Both the position numbers and the translations under genes were made by a program. The notes under the pieces are model-generated. The model worked only from the letters and a program-made list of their open reading frames with translations, was not told where the DNA came from and ran no database searches. This document shows positions 17,517 to 26,757 of a stretch of DNA of 64,000 bases, piece after piece. The stretch comes from Thainema sp966674685. Lineage in GTDB: Bacteria > Cyanobacteriota > Cyanobacteriia > Phormidesmidales > Phormidesmidaceae. The stretch is from the NCBI GenBank assembly GCA_966674685.1, contig CBKWJC010000020.1:13298-77297 (forward strand), in the 5' to 3' direction. Within the stretch, counting starts at the first letter, position 1; the number at the start of each line of letters is the position of its first letter.

Positions 17517-18130
17517 ATGGTCATGAGTCCACTCACCCTCAAACTTGACACGGTTCATTTCACAGATGAGCAGTTTTATCAGCTTTGTCAAAACAATCAA
17601 GACCTTCAGTTTGAGCGTACTCCCCAAGGAGAACTTGTCATCATGCCGCCAGTGGGTGGAGAAAGCGGGAATCGCGAAGCGGATTTCATTGCAGATTTAG
17701 TGATTTGGAAACTGACCTGGGCTATGTGTTTAGCTCTTCAACTGTTTTCAAGCTGCCGAATGGAGGTAGCCGTTCGCCAGATGCGGCTTGGGTGCAAAAA
17801 GAACGCTGGGAAGCACTCTCTCCTGAACAGCGCCGCAAGTTTCCACCCATTGCCCCTGATTTTGTAATTGAACTTCGCTCTGAAACAGATGATTTGGCAA
17901 CGCTACAGGCCAAGATGCAGGAATATTTGGATGCAGGCGTGAAGTTAGGCTGGTTAATCAATCCCCAACAGCAACAGGTTGAAATTTATCGACTGGGGCA
18001 AAGTAAAGATGTCAAACAGTTACTAAATGAGCTACGAGGAGAAACTACACTGATTAATTTTAGTCAATTAATGAATCATCTGGCGACAGATTGGATGAGC
18101 ACTAGCAATGCAAAGATACATTATGGTTAA
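17517..18130 (+). pseudogene. Uma2-family (DUF820) nuclease, frameshifted
   Basis: Uma2 proteins are PD-(D/E)XK-fold presumptive nucleases that are numerous in cyanobacteria. The first frame gives MSPLTLKLDTVHFTDEQFYQ to GESGNREADFIADLVIW, with the usual ERTPQGELVIMPP. The rest continues only in another frame from about 17705: ETDLGYVFSSSTVFKLPNGG, SPDAAWV, IAPDFVIELRS and LQAKMQEYLDAGVKLGWLI. The junction reads ATTTGGAAACTGAC; loss of seven bases between two TGGAA-like words would explain it (expected W-N-L-E-T-D). The gene is therefore probably inactive unless this is an assembly error. It borders the AT-rich module that follows. Confidence 0.85.
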
Positions 18131-18208
18131 ATAAACTAAATCAAAGCTTAATCTTGCTGTTAGTGGAAACATCTAAATAAATCTACAAAATCCAAAAAGA
18201 TTCGCAAA

Positions 18209-19144
18209 ATGCAAATATTTTTATCCAGTCATACATTAAGAGTTGGTCGCTTTGTTGGGAAAGGCAAAAATCGAAAGCTTGTTTACCAAAAAACTGATCG
18301 CTTTGATGGATCTAGCGACATATTTGATTCTTTAAAGATTTTTTTATCAAAAATGGAGAATGGCTTTAAAGATGATCAGCAAAAGAAGTATTTGAAAACA
18401 ACAGGTCTTGAAATAAACCAAAATGAAAGAATTATTTCTGGAGTAATGGAATCAGGAATATATGGCTTGACTAGTAATTTAAAGGATGTAGATACAGATT
18501 CCGTTTCTTATAAAAGAAAAGCGAACGATGCAGATGTTCTTCCTTTCTTCTTTTTGTTTTCTATTCCCAAAGGAAGGGACGAGGGTTTAGTGATACTTCA
18601 AAGACTTGGTCAATATGGAATAACCATGAATATAGGAGGCTTTTTCGAAAAATATTTCCGAAAAAAGCACTCAGGATATGGAATAGAAATCAATACATTA
18701 GTCACAGATGAGCTAGTTAAAAGGATATTAGAGAAAAGCACAATCAAGAAGTTAAGATGTGTAAAGTATTCTTCTTCTACAGATAGGTTCGATGGATTAG
18801 ATGGGGATCATAAAGAAATTTCAGGAAATATTGAAATTTCTTTATCTGCTTATTCTATTCCTCTAAAAGAGAGGCTTACAAGCTTTTTTAACAATAAAAC
18901 TGATCTTGAAAATTTAATAGAGCTAAAAGATTTTAATTTTTCTTATGACACAATAAAACTTGAAGTAGAGGAGAATGGCAGTATTCGAACCCTAGATTTA
19001 GGGAACTTTCGTAAATTAAGAAATTATATTGATGTAACCGATTTGGTTTCGCGCAACAGTGATGGAAACCCGGAAATAAAAAGTATTAGGAAGGTATCTC
19101 TAGATTATTCAAAAGATATTATAAAGCGTTTGTATCATGAGTAA
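18209..19144 (+). CDS. Unknown soluble protein of AT-rich two-gene module
   Basis: A 311-residue protein I cannot assign. It is soluble, mixed alpha/beta, with no signal or membrane helix. Notable stretches are QIFLSSHTLRVGRFVGKGKN at the start, VLPFFFLFSIPKGRDEGLVI then LQRLGQYGI near residues 110-135, and an end that reads NPEIKSIRKVSLDYSKDIIK. The coding region is strikingly AT-rich, uses A/T third positions and has no HIP1 octamer, unlike the housekeeping genes around it. It lies between a broken Uma2 gene and a gene for a four-helix membrane protein in the same direction, 76 bp downstream. A sensor in a two-gene defence or toxin module is plausible but is an inference only. Confidence 0.7.
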   Translation: MQIFLSSHTLRVGRFVGKGKNRKLVYQKTDRFDGSSDIFDSLKIFLSKMENGFKDDQQKKYLKTTGLEINQNERIISGVMESGIYGLTSNLKDVDTDSVSYKRKANDADVLPFFFLFSIPKGRDEGLVILQRLGQYGITMNIGGFFEKYFRKKHSGYGIEINTLVTDELVKRILEKSTIKKLRCVKYSSSTDRFDGLDGDHKEISGNIEISLSAYSIPLKERLTSFFNNKTDLENLIELKDFNFSYDTIKLEVEENGSIRTLDLGNFRKLRNYIDVTDLVSRNSDGNPEIKSIRKVSLDYSKDIIKRLYHE

Positions 19145-19220
19145 ATTCTTATACAGCTCCAAAATGAATATCGAACCCAATTCCTCATTTTTAATACAAT
19201 AAACATTCAAACTTTATTTT

Positions 19221-19772
19221 ATGTTTACAAAAATAAATATATTAAGCATAGTTTCTGATCATATTGCCACATTAAGAAACGATCGCAATGGCAAAGTTTA
19301 TTGGCCTGACATTGTACTATTTTTTGTGCTTCCTTTGCTGATCTCCATATTATTACTTTCGCTGGGAGTGCTGCTAACTAATGAAATAACAAATGCTATA
19401 GTCACTTCACTTTCTTTATTTGCTGGGTTGCTATTCAATTTATTAGTCCTTGTTTATGAGATTTTAAGTAGAAAAAGCTTTACTCCAAGGCAAAAAACAG
19501 CACTAAGAGAAATATATGTAAACATATCTTTTGGAATACTTGTTTCTTTGACTACCATAGTCCTATCCTTACTACATTTTATTGAAATTCACAAGTGTAC
19601 GGTGAATTTATGCCTCTTAGGAAAGTGTGCGCCACAAGCTGTTTATATTTGTATTCCTGACTGGTTTATTTCTTTGATTGTTTACTATTTATTTATAAAT
19701 TTTGTATTGACTCTATTTATGATCCTAAAAAGAATTTATAAATTGATGTCAGAAGAGTTTTCTCAGGTTTGA
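19221..19772 (+). CDS. Four-helix membrane protein, putative effector
   Basis: A 183-residue protein with four membrane helices at about residues 29-52 (DIVLFFVLPLLISILLLSLG), 57-82 (AIVTSLSLFAGLLFNLLVLV), 100-122 (ISFGILVSLTTIVLSLLHFI) and 146-170 (WFISLIVYYLFINFVLTLFM). A basic loop (SRKSFTPRQKTALREIY) joins helices 2 and 3, and Cys-rich ECs lie between 3 and 4 (CTVNLCLLGKCAP). Small helical membrane proteins paired with a soluble gene often serve as pore-forming effectors in anti-phage systems (S-4TM or SLATT-like), which is the basis for the proposal. No motif proves it. AT-rich like its partner, and followed by a strong terminator. Confidence 0.7.
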   Translation: MFTKINILSIVSDHIATLRNDRNGKVYWPDIVLFFVLPLLISILLLSLGVLLTNEITNAIVTSLSLFAGLLFNLLVLVYEILSRKSFTPRQKTALREIYVNISFGILVSLTTIVLSLLHFIEIHKCTVNLCLLGKCAPQAVYICIPDWFISLIVYYLFINFVLTLFMILKRIYKLMSEEFSQV

Positions 19773-19824
19773 TGTTCATTTAATTGATAAGTATGTTAAA
19801 CAAGCATCTGAAATTTAGTGATGC

Positions 19825-19861
19825 AAAAAGCATCTAAGATTTTGAATCTTAGATGCTTTTT
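19825..19861. terminator. Strong terminator-type hairpin
   Basis: A 17-bp perfect stem AAAAAGCATCTAAGATT with its complement, loop TTG, ending in TTTTT. It closes the AT-rich module and, having A-tract and T-tract on opposite sides, can also serve the convergent pepN gene. Confidence 0.9.
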
Positions 19862-19915
19862 GATAGCTTTAGAAAGTCGTATAGACTTGCTCCACTAAAC
19901 TAATTTCATGAAACA

Positions 19916-22513
19916 TTATTTTTGTGCCTTTGCTTCCAAGCTTTCTAATCGACTGCGTAGCTCTTGATTATCTTGCTTTAGCTGATCTAACTCTTCGCGG
20001 AGCTGTTTCACTGACTTATCTGTGCCAGCCGCTTTTTGGACTTTCTGCACCGCTTCTTCCGCAATGCGACGCACGCGGCCATCAGGGGTTCGGTCCGCTA
20101 ACCCTTGTAGAATGCCCACCGCTTTCATTGTTTCCATTTGCCCTAAAGCTGACACAACCGACACCTGAGTTAGGAAAAAGCTTTCGTGGGATAGATCCGA
20201 AAGCCGTTCCAAAATTCGCTCCAGATTGGGTGGCGTTTGGCCTGATGAGATCGCTCCCAAGGCGCGAATCGAGGCTAATCTCAACGCTTGGGGAACGCCC
20301 AGTTCGGTATATTCGAGAACGAGATCGAGGGCAGCTTCCGAGGTTTTCATTTGGCTGAGACCTGCGATCGCACCACTCCGTACCACCTCATTCCAGCCTG
20401 CTCGATCTTTCAGCACCGACTTGAAGATTTTGATGATTTTATCTTCCTTGGATTTGCCGTCGATTTGTGCTGTAGCTAAGCTGCCCAATGCCTTGAGCGC
20501 TGCGGCTTCCACGGTGTAGGCCGCATCCCCTTTTTCCGCAACCGTCTTCAGCGCTTTATAGCTGTCCTGAGTCTTAATCTGGCCGAGTTCTGAAATCACC
20601 GCTCGCCGCACGTAGGAATTGTCATCCTTCAGTCCCTGCTTCAGCCCATCAAACGCTTGATCCAGCTTAATAGACGCCAGTTGGGACGCCACTTGAACCC
20701 GTACACCCCAGAATGGCTCTGACTTCAGCGATTTAGCCAGCGCTTTAACCACTTCTAAACCACCTTTTTTCGCCAGCGCCTCAGCCGCTTGAATACGAGA
20801 AATCGGATCAGGATCATGCTCAAGCTGGGCAGTTAGCTCAGCAACTGGATAGGATAGCTCGACCGTTTTCAGCATGTGGTTGCCCACGTCAAAGCTGAGA
20901 AAGCTGGGCTTTTGGCTCAGCGGGAAGTAGAAAGTTTGCTCCCGTTCATGAATCCGAACCGTGAACACTTGGGTGTTTGTAACCTTACCCTTCTCAACTA
21001 CGCTGAAACCCAGGGGAATCTTTAGGTCAAATAGCCCGCTGCTGGAGCTGGTATCGCCGTCTTTCGCTTGAGTTTGGGTAACCGTGACTTTCGCTAAGTT
21101 GCTATCGCCATCCCAGGTGTAGGCTACCTTATAGTCGGGATGACCACCCCGGAAAACGTATTGGTCAAACAAGGGCTGGAGGTTATAGCCTGTGGCCTTG
21201 TCGATGGCTCGCAGCAAGTCCACCGTTTCCACCGTCTTGTGGGCATTGTCATTCACAAAGGTATGAATCGCCTTAAAGAACAGCTCATCACCGAGCTGCG
21301 TACGAATCATGTGGTAGACACAAGCGCCCTTTTCATAGAGGTGGCGATCATATAGCTCAATGGCTTCCCGGTAGATGTTGGTGACAATCGGGCGGCGATA
21401 GCGGGTCTTGTCTTCGTTAAGATAGTTGCTCGCTTCTCCCATCAAGTAGTAAGCCGCATCTTCTGCGCCATATTCCTGCTCCACCCACAGCACCTCGGAG
21501 TAAGATGCCATGCCTTCTTTGATCCAGGCGTGTGACCAGTGCTTAATCACCACTAAGTCACCAAACCACTGGTGAGCCAGTTCATGAGCCACCAAGCTTT
21601 CGGAGCGCTGATTATCCAGCGTGGCGCGTTCATCCAGCAGACAGCGATCGGTGAGCAGCGTGGTCGAGGTATTCTCCATGCCGCCAAAGATGAAGTCGTC
21701 TACGCAGACCTGGGCGTACTTGGGATAGGGATAGGGATAGCCAAACTTCTGACTAAAGAATTCGATCATGCGCGGCGTTTTGCCCATCGTCCGGGTCGCA
21801 TCGTCCTCGCGCCCTTTTTCGACGTAGTAAGTAACGGGCTTGCCCTGCCACTCGTCGCGAATTTCGGCAAAGTCGCCCACCGCTAGCGTCATCAGATAGG
21901 TAGGGTGAATTTCCTGCTGCGACCAGTGGTAAATTTTAGCGTCGCCGTCTTCCTCTGTACTGATCAACTCACCATTAGAAACGGCCATATAGTCTTTGGG
22001 TACTCGCACTCTGATCTCAGACGTGGCCAACTGTCCCGGATAGTCAAAGCAGGGAAACCAGAAGCGGGAATCTTCATCTTCGCCTTGTGTCCACACCTGA
22101 ACAGGCTTATCGGGATAATGCTTATCCGGCGCAATGAAGTAAATGCCACGCTCTGGCTGCTCAACCCGGTAGTCAATTACGAGCGTAATCGCCTTGCCCG
22201 CTTCCGTCGGCTTTTTCAACCGCACAAGAAGCTGCTCACCGTTGTAGTCAAAATCTTGCTTGGCGCTGCCGACTTTGACCGATTTGATACCCAAATTCAC
22301 CGCATCTAACGTCAGTGCATCAACGCCATCGCGCACCGGGTTAATCCGAATTTTGCAAACGCCGTTGTAAGACTGGTTCGGGATATCTAAATCAAGATCG
22401 AGCGCAATATGTTCAACCTGACCAGGCCGATCGGGATTGTAGTGGGGTTTTGCACCTGGTAGCTCAAAAGACTTATGGCCGTTCTTTTCCGTATCCCAGT
22501 ACCAGTAAGACAT
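19916..22513 (-). CDS. pepN: M1 family aminopeptidase N
   Basis: Zinc aminopeptidase of family M1, 865 residues. The exopeptidase motif is GGMEN at residues 277-281 (a GAMEN variant), and the zinc site HELAH is at 310-314 with the third ligand E333 (HWSHAWIKEGMASYSE). The catalytic half is followed by an immunoglobulin-like part and then HEAT/armadillo-like repeats (about 560-800: LEHDPDPISRIQAAEALAKK, DDNSYVRRAVISELGQI, PQALRLASIRALGAISSG). It ends with a coiled coil, KQLREELDQLKQDNQELRSR. Cytosolic peptide trimming is the expected role. The HEAT tail and coiled coil replace the usual ERAP1-like C-terminal domain, an arrangement common in cyanobacterial members. Confidence 0.95.
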   Translation of the reverse strand: MSYWYWDTEKNGHKSFELPGAKPHYNPDRPGQVEHIALDLDLDIPNQSYNGVCKIRINPVRDGVDALTLDAVNLGIKSVKVGSAKQDFDYNGEQLLVRLKKPTEAGKAITLVIDYRVEQPERGIYFIAPDKHYPDKPVQVWTQGEDEDSRFWFPCFDYPGQLATSEIRVRVPKDYMAVSNGELISTEEDGDAKIYHWSQQEIHPTYLMTLAVGDFAEIRDEWQGKPVTYYVEKGREDDATRTMGKTPRMIEFFSQKFGYPYPYPKYAQVCVDDFIFGGMENTSTTLLTDRCLLDERATLDNQRSESLVAHELAHQWFGDLVVIKHWSHAWIKEGMASYSEVLWVEQEYGAEDAAYYLMGEASNYLNEDKTRYRRPIVTNIYREAIELYDRHLYEKGACVYHMIRTQLGDELFFKAIHTFVNDNAHKTVETVDLLRAIDKATGYNLQPLFDQYVFRGGHPDYKVAYTWDGDSNLAKVTVTQTQAKDGDTSSSSGLFDLKIPLGFSVVEKGKVTNTQVFTVRIHEREQTFYFPLSQKPSFLSFDVGNHMLKTVELSYPVAELTAQLEHDPDPISRIQAAEALAKKGGLEVVKALAKSLKSEPFWGVRVQVASQLASIKLDQAFDGLKQGLKDDNSYVRRAVISELGQIKTQDSYKALKTVAEKGDAAYTVEAAALKALGSLATAQIDGKSKEDKIIKIFKSVLKDRAGWNEVVRSGAIAGLSQMKTSEAALDLVLEYTELGVPQALRLASIRALGAISSGQTPPNLERILERLSDLSHESFFLTQVSVVSALGQMETMKAVGILQGLADRTPDGRVRRIAEEAVQKVQKAAGTDKSVKQLREELDQLKQDNQELRSRLESLEAKAQK

Positions 22514-23079
22514 AGTTTTAGTGACTCAATCTATCTATAGGTGAAGCGCGTTTATAACAGATTAGCGTGATTTTTTGGGGAGGGGGGAATTGTAAAGGGC
22601 TGTAGAGGCTGTAGAGGGCTGTAGAGGGCTGTAAGGGAAGGAAAGGGGCAAGGGGGCAGGGGAGAAAAGGGGTAGGGGAGAAAAGGGGTTCGTTGGTGGT
22701 TGTAATTGAGGGAGTGATAGCCGTAGTCATATTGGTTAAGACGTTGGAAAACTCTGAAGATGTTCAAACGTTTAAACACTGGATTTCGTACATGTCTCGA
22801 CCAAAGTGGCGATGGCTAAGGTGGAGGTGCGATCGCAACGTCGCAACATCGCGACAGTAAGTAAAGACTCTTTCGATACCGATAGGAATAGAAAAGCACG
22901 GCTTGGTTAAGTCTTTGGGTGTAGGGCAAGCTGTACCTTGTAGCAGATTCGGCTTCTTTTTGTTTTTCTTAATATATGGATACATCAAATCCAGATTTTA
23001 AGGATTTGATACTACTTGAAGACCAAAAATGGTCAGCAAAAGTAGCATTTATTCTCTGACGATCAAAAAGGATTTAATT
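22514..23079. other. Spacer with purine-rich repeat text
   Basis: Positions about 22590-22690 hold imperfect copies of GGGCTGTAGAG and runs of GGGGCAAGGGGGCAGGGGAG, the same text as near 290, 1970, 36885 and 58830. From 22780 the spacer is ordinary, with one HIP1 site near 22830. No gene supported; short open frames here have low-complexity products. Confidence 0.6.
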
Positions 23080-23268
23080 ATGGCTATTGACGATCGAGTA
23101 GAAGCAACCGCTAAGAATATTGAAGGTAAAGCCCAAGAAGCTTTTGGTGAAGCAACAGGCGATCCTCAAGCCAAAGCGGAAGGTAAGGCCAAGCAGGTTG
23201 AAGCATCTGCTCAGCAGCAGAAGGAAAACATCAAAGACAATATGAAAGAATCGATTGACCGAGTGTAA
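23080..23268 (+). CDS. CsbD-family stress protein, first of tandem pair
   Basis: A 62-residue highly charged protein of the CsbD family. It reads AIDDRVEATAKNIEGKAQEA then FGEATGDPQAKAEGKAKQVE, the family hallmark (KN-EGK-QEA-G..TGD). These are small stress-linked proteins of unknown mechanism. The ATG at 23080 is chosen because it gives the family length; the open frame extends to 23029 with no conserved sequence. A paralogue follows 132 bp downstream. Confidence 0.9.
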   Translation: MAIDDRVEATAKNIEGKAQEAFGEATGDPQAKAEGKAKQVEASAQQQKENIKDNMKESIDRV

Positions 23269-23315
23269 TTGATTCTTGTTTGCTGGTGATGGATGGCCTG
23301 ATTTAACTCCAAATA

Positions 23316-23339
23316 AAGGAAGTGCGATCGCGCTTCCTT
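23316..23339. terminator. Hairpin centred on a HIP1 octamer
   Basis: AAGGAAG pairs with CTTCCTT around TGCGATCGCG, giving one continuous stem. It lies 47 bp after the first CsbD gene. There is no T tract, so it may be a processing or weak termination site. Confidence 0.45.
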
Positions 23340-23400
23340 CTCAACTCAAACAAACACGTTTTAATCACAAAACTAATCAAAGGATTCAAGGATTTTAAGT

Positions 23401-23589
23401 ATGTCTATTGAAGAACGGTTGAAAGCAACGGCTAAAAATATTGAAGGTAAGACTCAAGAAGCTGTTGGAGAACTGACGGGTGATCCCGAAGCTAGAGCTG
23501 AAGGACGAGCAAAGCAAGCTGAGGCTGCTGTTCGGCACCAAAAGGAAAACGTCAAGGACAGTTTCAAGAATGTGATCGATAAAGCATAA
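23401..23589 (+). CDS. CsbD-family stress protein, second of tandem pair
   Basis: 62 residues, clearly a duplicate of the first CsbD protein: SIEERLKATAKNIEGKTQEA then VGELTGDPEARAEGRAKQAE, and the same QKEN-KD-(M/F)K ending. Between the copies substitutions are conservative (K/R, A/V), so the duplication is not recent. Followed by a strong hairpin. Confidence 0.9.
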   Translation: MSIEERLKATAKNIEGKTQEAVGELTGDPEARAEGRAKQAEAAVRHQKENVKDSFKNVIDKA

Positions 23590-23601
23590 GATAAATCCCA
23601 A

Positions 23602-23640
23602 AAAACAAGAAGCCACCGCGATGCGGTGGCTTCTTGTTTT
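23602..23640. terminator. Bidirectional terminator between csbD and rpe
   Basis: An 18-bp perfect stem, AAAACAAGAAGCCACCGC with its complement, loop GAT, then TTT. It serves the CsbD gene and the convergent rpe gene (stop at 23654). Confidence 0.9.
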
Positions 23641-23653
23641 TTATGAAGCGAAA

Positions 23654-24355
23654 CTACACAGTAGCCAATTCCGGCTCAGGACGCTTGCTGTTGCGAATGC
23701 CTTCAATTGCAGCCGCATAGTCATCTGCCTTGAAGACTGCCGAACCAGCCACAATTGCATTTGCGCCAGCTTCTAGCACTTGCCACGTATTAGCAGGCTT
23801 CAGACCGCCATCAACTTCAATCCACGGATCGAGACCGCGCTCATCACACATTTGACGCAGCTTGCGAATTTTGGGAATGACACCAGGAATAAAGCTTTGT
23901 CCCCCAAAGCCGGGGTTGACGCTCATGATTAAGATCAGGTCGCACAGATCGAGAGTGTACTCAATCAGCTCCAGCGGTGTGGATGGATTGAGCACGACAC
24001 CAGCCTGCTTACCGCACTCGCGAATTTGCCCGAGGGTACGGTGCAAGTGGGGAGATGCGTTGTGCTCAGCATGAACGGAGATGATGTCTGCGCCCGCCTT
24101 GGCGAAATCTTCAACGTATTTTTCAGGCTCAACAATCATCAGGTGAACGTCGAGCGGCTTCTCGGTCATTGGCCGAATCGCGTCAACGATCAGTGGGCCA
24201 ATGGTAATGTTGGGTACGAAACGACCATCCATTACGTCAACGTGAATCCAGTCCGCGCCCGCTTTGTCAACGGCTTTAATCTCTTCACCCAAGCGGCTGA
24301 AATCAGCAGACAAAATTGATGGTGATACAACAACAGGTTTCTTTGATCCCGTCAT
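23654..24355 (-). CDS. rpe: Ribulose-phosphate 3-epimerase
   Basis: Interconverts ribulose 5-phosphate and xylulose 5-phosphate in the Calvin and pentose phosphate cycles. A TIM barrel of 233 residues. Signatures are PSILSADFSRLGEEIKAVDK at the start, ADWIHVDVMDGRFVPNITIG (metal-binding His and Asp), MIVEPEKYVEDFAKAGAD, LILIMSVNPGFGGQSFIPGV, and WIEVDGGLKPANTW with GANAIVAGSAVF at the end. Complete and typical. Confidence 0.97.
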   Translation of the reverse strand: MTGSKKPVVVSPSILSADFSRLGEEIKAVDKAGADWIHVDVMDGRFVPNITIGPLIVDAIRPMTEKPLDVHLMIVEPEKYVEDFAKAGADIISVHAEHNASPHLHRTLGQIRECGKQAGVVLNPSTPLELIEYTLDLCDLILIMSVNPGFGGQSFIPGVIPKIRKLRQMCDERGLDPWIEVDGGLKPANTWQVLEAGANAIVAGSAVFKADDYAAAIEGIRNSKRPEPELATV

Positions 24356-24468
24356 GGCAAGGCGATCCCTCCTACGTCCTATGTTGTGTTCAGTGTAACA
24401 AAAGTCTTGAATTTTCTTTATACTTCTCTAAGGATTTGCCAAATCTTTTTGAGACATTTTGCCGGACT

Positions 24469-25362
24469 TTAAGATAAAAGCTGCGAGATCATTCGATTGG
24501 CCTGATATCCATAGCTGCCGCCAAACAGATTGAAGTGGTTGACAATGTGATAGAGGTTGTAGAGCGTTTTGCGCCGTTCATAGCCGCTATCCAGAGGATA
24601 GGCTGCGTTGTATCCGTCATAAAATCCGGCTGGAAATCCGCCAAATAATTCACTCATGGCGATATCCACTTCGCGATCGCCATAGTAAACTGCCGGATCG
24701 AGAATGACGGGCTGACCATCGCTTGTTACGGCAGCATTACCTGACCACAGATCGCCATGCACCAGCGACGGTTGCGGATCATGTCCAGCTAAGAGCGCAG
24801 GGATCGCGTCCAGCAGCTCATCTGACTTGGGAAAATCACCACCGTTGCGCCGCGCGAGGCTAAACTGAAAGCGCATCCGATGCTCCACGTAAAACTCGGC
24901 CCAGCTTGCCGTCCAGGGGTTTTTCTGGGGTGTTGCGCCGATGGTGTTGCTCTGTCGCCAGCCAAAGTCTCTGTCGCTGGTGCAGCGGTGCATCGCCGCT
25001 AGCTGCTCACCCATGCGGTACCAAGCGTTGCGATCGCGATTTCCACCCAGATCCAACCAGTCCATCACCACATAGGCATAGTGATCTGCTACACCCCAAC
25101 AGACTGGGCGAGACACCAAAATTGTATTTGTATCGGCAATCTCTTTGAGTCCCAGCGCCTCAGCCTCAAACATGGGCAGTTGATTAGCCTGATTCAGCTT
25201 GACGAAATAGTGCCGCGAACCGTCACTAATCTGATACGCCTGATTAATGCTGCCGCCGCCGACCGAGCGTCGATCTTCGATTTGGAAGGAAGTGCCTGTT
25301 TTCTGGCTGATTTGATCTGCGATCGCATTCCACATAGGCTGATTCAAGGTTTCAATCTGCAA
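24469..25362 (-). CDS. Fructosamine kinase family protein
   Basis: Member of the fructosamine/ketosamine-3-kinase family, which phosphorylates sugar-lysine adducts so that they decompose and the protein is deglycated. Motifs are SVGGGSINQAYQISDG near residue 33, YFVKLNQANQLPMFEAEA (the ATP-binding Lys), LVHGDLWSGNAA near residue 200 (catalytic loop) and VILDPAVYYGDREVDIAM (metal-binding Asp). Length (297) is normal. Cytosolic. Confidence 0.93.
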   Translation of the reverse strand: MQIETLNQPMWNAIADQISQKTGTSFQIEDRRSVGGGSINQAYQISDGSRHYFVKLNQANQLPMFEAEALGLKEIADTNTILVSRPVCWGVADHYAYVVMDWLDLGGNRDRNAWYRMGEQLAAMHRCTSDRDFGWRQSNTIGATPQKNPWTASWAEFYVEHRMRFQFSLARRNGGDFPKSDELLDAIPALLAGHDPQPSLVHGDLWSGNAAVTSDGQPVILDPAVYYGDREVDIAMSELFGGFPAGFYDGYNAAYPLDSGYERRKTLYNLYHIVNHFNLFGGSYGYQANRMISQLLS

Positions 25363-25452
25363 GGGACGCCACCATACCTAAAACTAGCAGTGGTGGACGC
25401 GCAGCAGGCCGCACATCCACCACTGAGCTGGACTTTGCGTTCCCAAACCCTA

Positions 25453-26757
25453 TTATGCAGGTCGCATGGTCACGACGGCATAAGCCTCTGGCGAGAGATA
25501 GTGCTGCGCGGCCTGTTGAATCGCATCGGCGTCAACGGCTTGGATGTGGGCCGGATAGTTGAGCGCATGGACGAGATCGCCCGTTTGCGAGTGATAGAAC
25601 CCATAGAGACCCGCGCGATCGCTGGGAGTTTCATTACCAAAAACGTAGCGATTGGCCACCTGAGTTCGAATGCGGCTCAGTTCTGCTTCCGTCACAGGCT
25701 CCTGCTGCATCTGGCGGATGTGCTGCAAGATTTCCTGCTCAGCGGTTTGCAACTGTTCCACAGGCAACTGGGCCGAAATGTAGAAGCTGCCCTGCAAGCC
25801 AAAGGTCATATTGCTAGCCGAAATGCTGGTGACAATGCCGCGCTCTTCCCGCAGATCCCGCACCAAACGCGCCATCCGGCCTCGGCCTAGAATTGTCGCC
25901 AAAACATCCAGCGCGTAGGTGTCGTGCAGGTTTTGCATACCGGGCACTCGCCAACCAATCATCAGCCGCGCCTGCTGGATACTATCGTCCACATAGTCAA
26001 AGCGGCGAATCTCCTTCAGCGTTGGCTCCGGCGCATAGGGAATAAACCCATAGCTCTGCCCGCTGGTGGGATAGAGCTGCTGCCGATGCGCTTCGGCCTG
26101 CTCAAATCCATGTGCGATCGCATCAACCAGTTCTGTGGCTGGCAAGTTACCAACAGCCACAGCCGTCATCGCCCTGGGCTGATACCAACTGTTATGAAAC
26201 TCTCGCATTTGCTGCGCCGTCAGCCCTTCAATCACCTCAGTTGGCCCCAACACTGGCCGCCGATAGGGCAGACGATCAAACAGCGCTTCCATCGAGCGGT
26301 AAAACATCCGCCGCCGAGGATTATCGTTAGCCCGCCGAATTTCTTCCAGAATAACGGGTCGCTCGCGTTCAAAAGCTGCTTGATCGAGCAGTGGATTCAT
26401 CACCACATCAATCTGTAGCGGCGCTAGATCGTAGAAATCCTTGGGTGCAGTGGTGATGTAATACTGCGTATAGTCCTGGCTGGTAGCGGCGTTGGTAACT
26501 GCGCCTCGCTCTTCAACTAAACGCTCAAACTCGCCACAGCGAATCTTCGGCGTTCCCTTAAAAACCATGTGCTCCAAGAAATGAGCCATGCCGTTAATTT
26601 CATTCGGTTCAACCACCGAGCCGACATTAAGCCAAATACTTAAGTTGATTGCCTCAATCGGCATCTGTTCGGCAATGATGGTTAATCCATTGGGCAACTG
26701 GTGAATCAGAGGGGCATTGAGCTGAGGTGGTGCGGACTCAAGAAGGATAGAACTCAT
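25453..26757 (-). CDS. M16 family zinc peptidase (processing-peptidase-like)
   Basis: A 434-residue zinc peptidase of the M16 family. The inverted zinc motif HFLEHMVFKG is near residue 60, with a downstream Glu in the expected position. LPNGLTIIAEQMPIEAINLS opens the first domain; the second carries GWRVPGMQNLHDTYALDVLA and LGRGRMARLVRDLREERGIV. No signal peptide is apparent. The ATG at 26757 (MSSILLES) is preferred to an in-frame start at 26826. Many cyanobacteria have two neighbouring M16 genes; only one is seen here. Confidence 0.92.
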   Translation of the reverse strand: MSSILLESAPPQLNAPLIHQLPNGLTIIAEQMPIEAINLSIWLNVGSVVEPNEINGMAHFLEHMVFKGTPKIRCGEFERLVEERGAVTNAATSQDYTQYYITTAPKDFYDLAPLQIDVVMNPLLDQAAFERERPVILEEIRRANDNPRRRMFYRSMEALFDRLPYRRPVLGPTEVIEGLTAQQMREFHNSWYQPRAMTAVAVGNLPATELVDAIAHGFEQAEAHRQQLYPTSGQSYGFIPYAPEPTLKEIRRFDYVDDSIQQARLMIGWRVPGMQNLHDTYALDVLATILGRGRMARLVRDLREERGIVTSISASNMTFGLQGSFYISAQLPVEQLQTAEQEILQHIRQMQQEPVTEAELSRIRTQVANRYVFGNETPSDRAGLYGFYHSQTGDLVHALNYPAHIQAVDADAIQQAAQHYLSPEAYAVVTMRPA

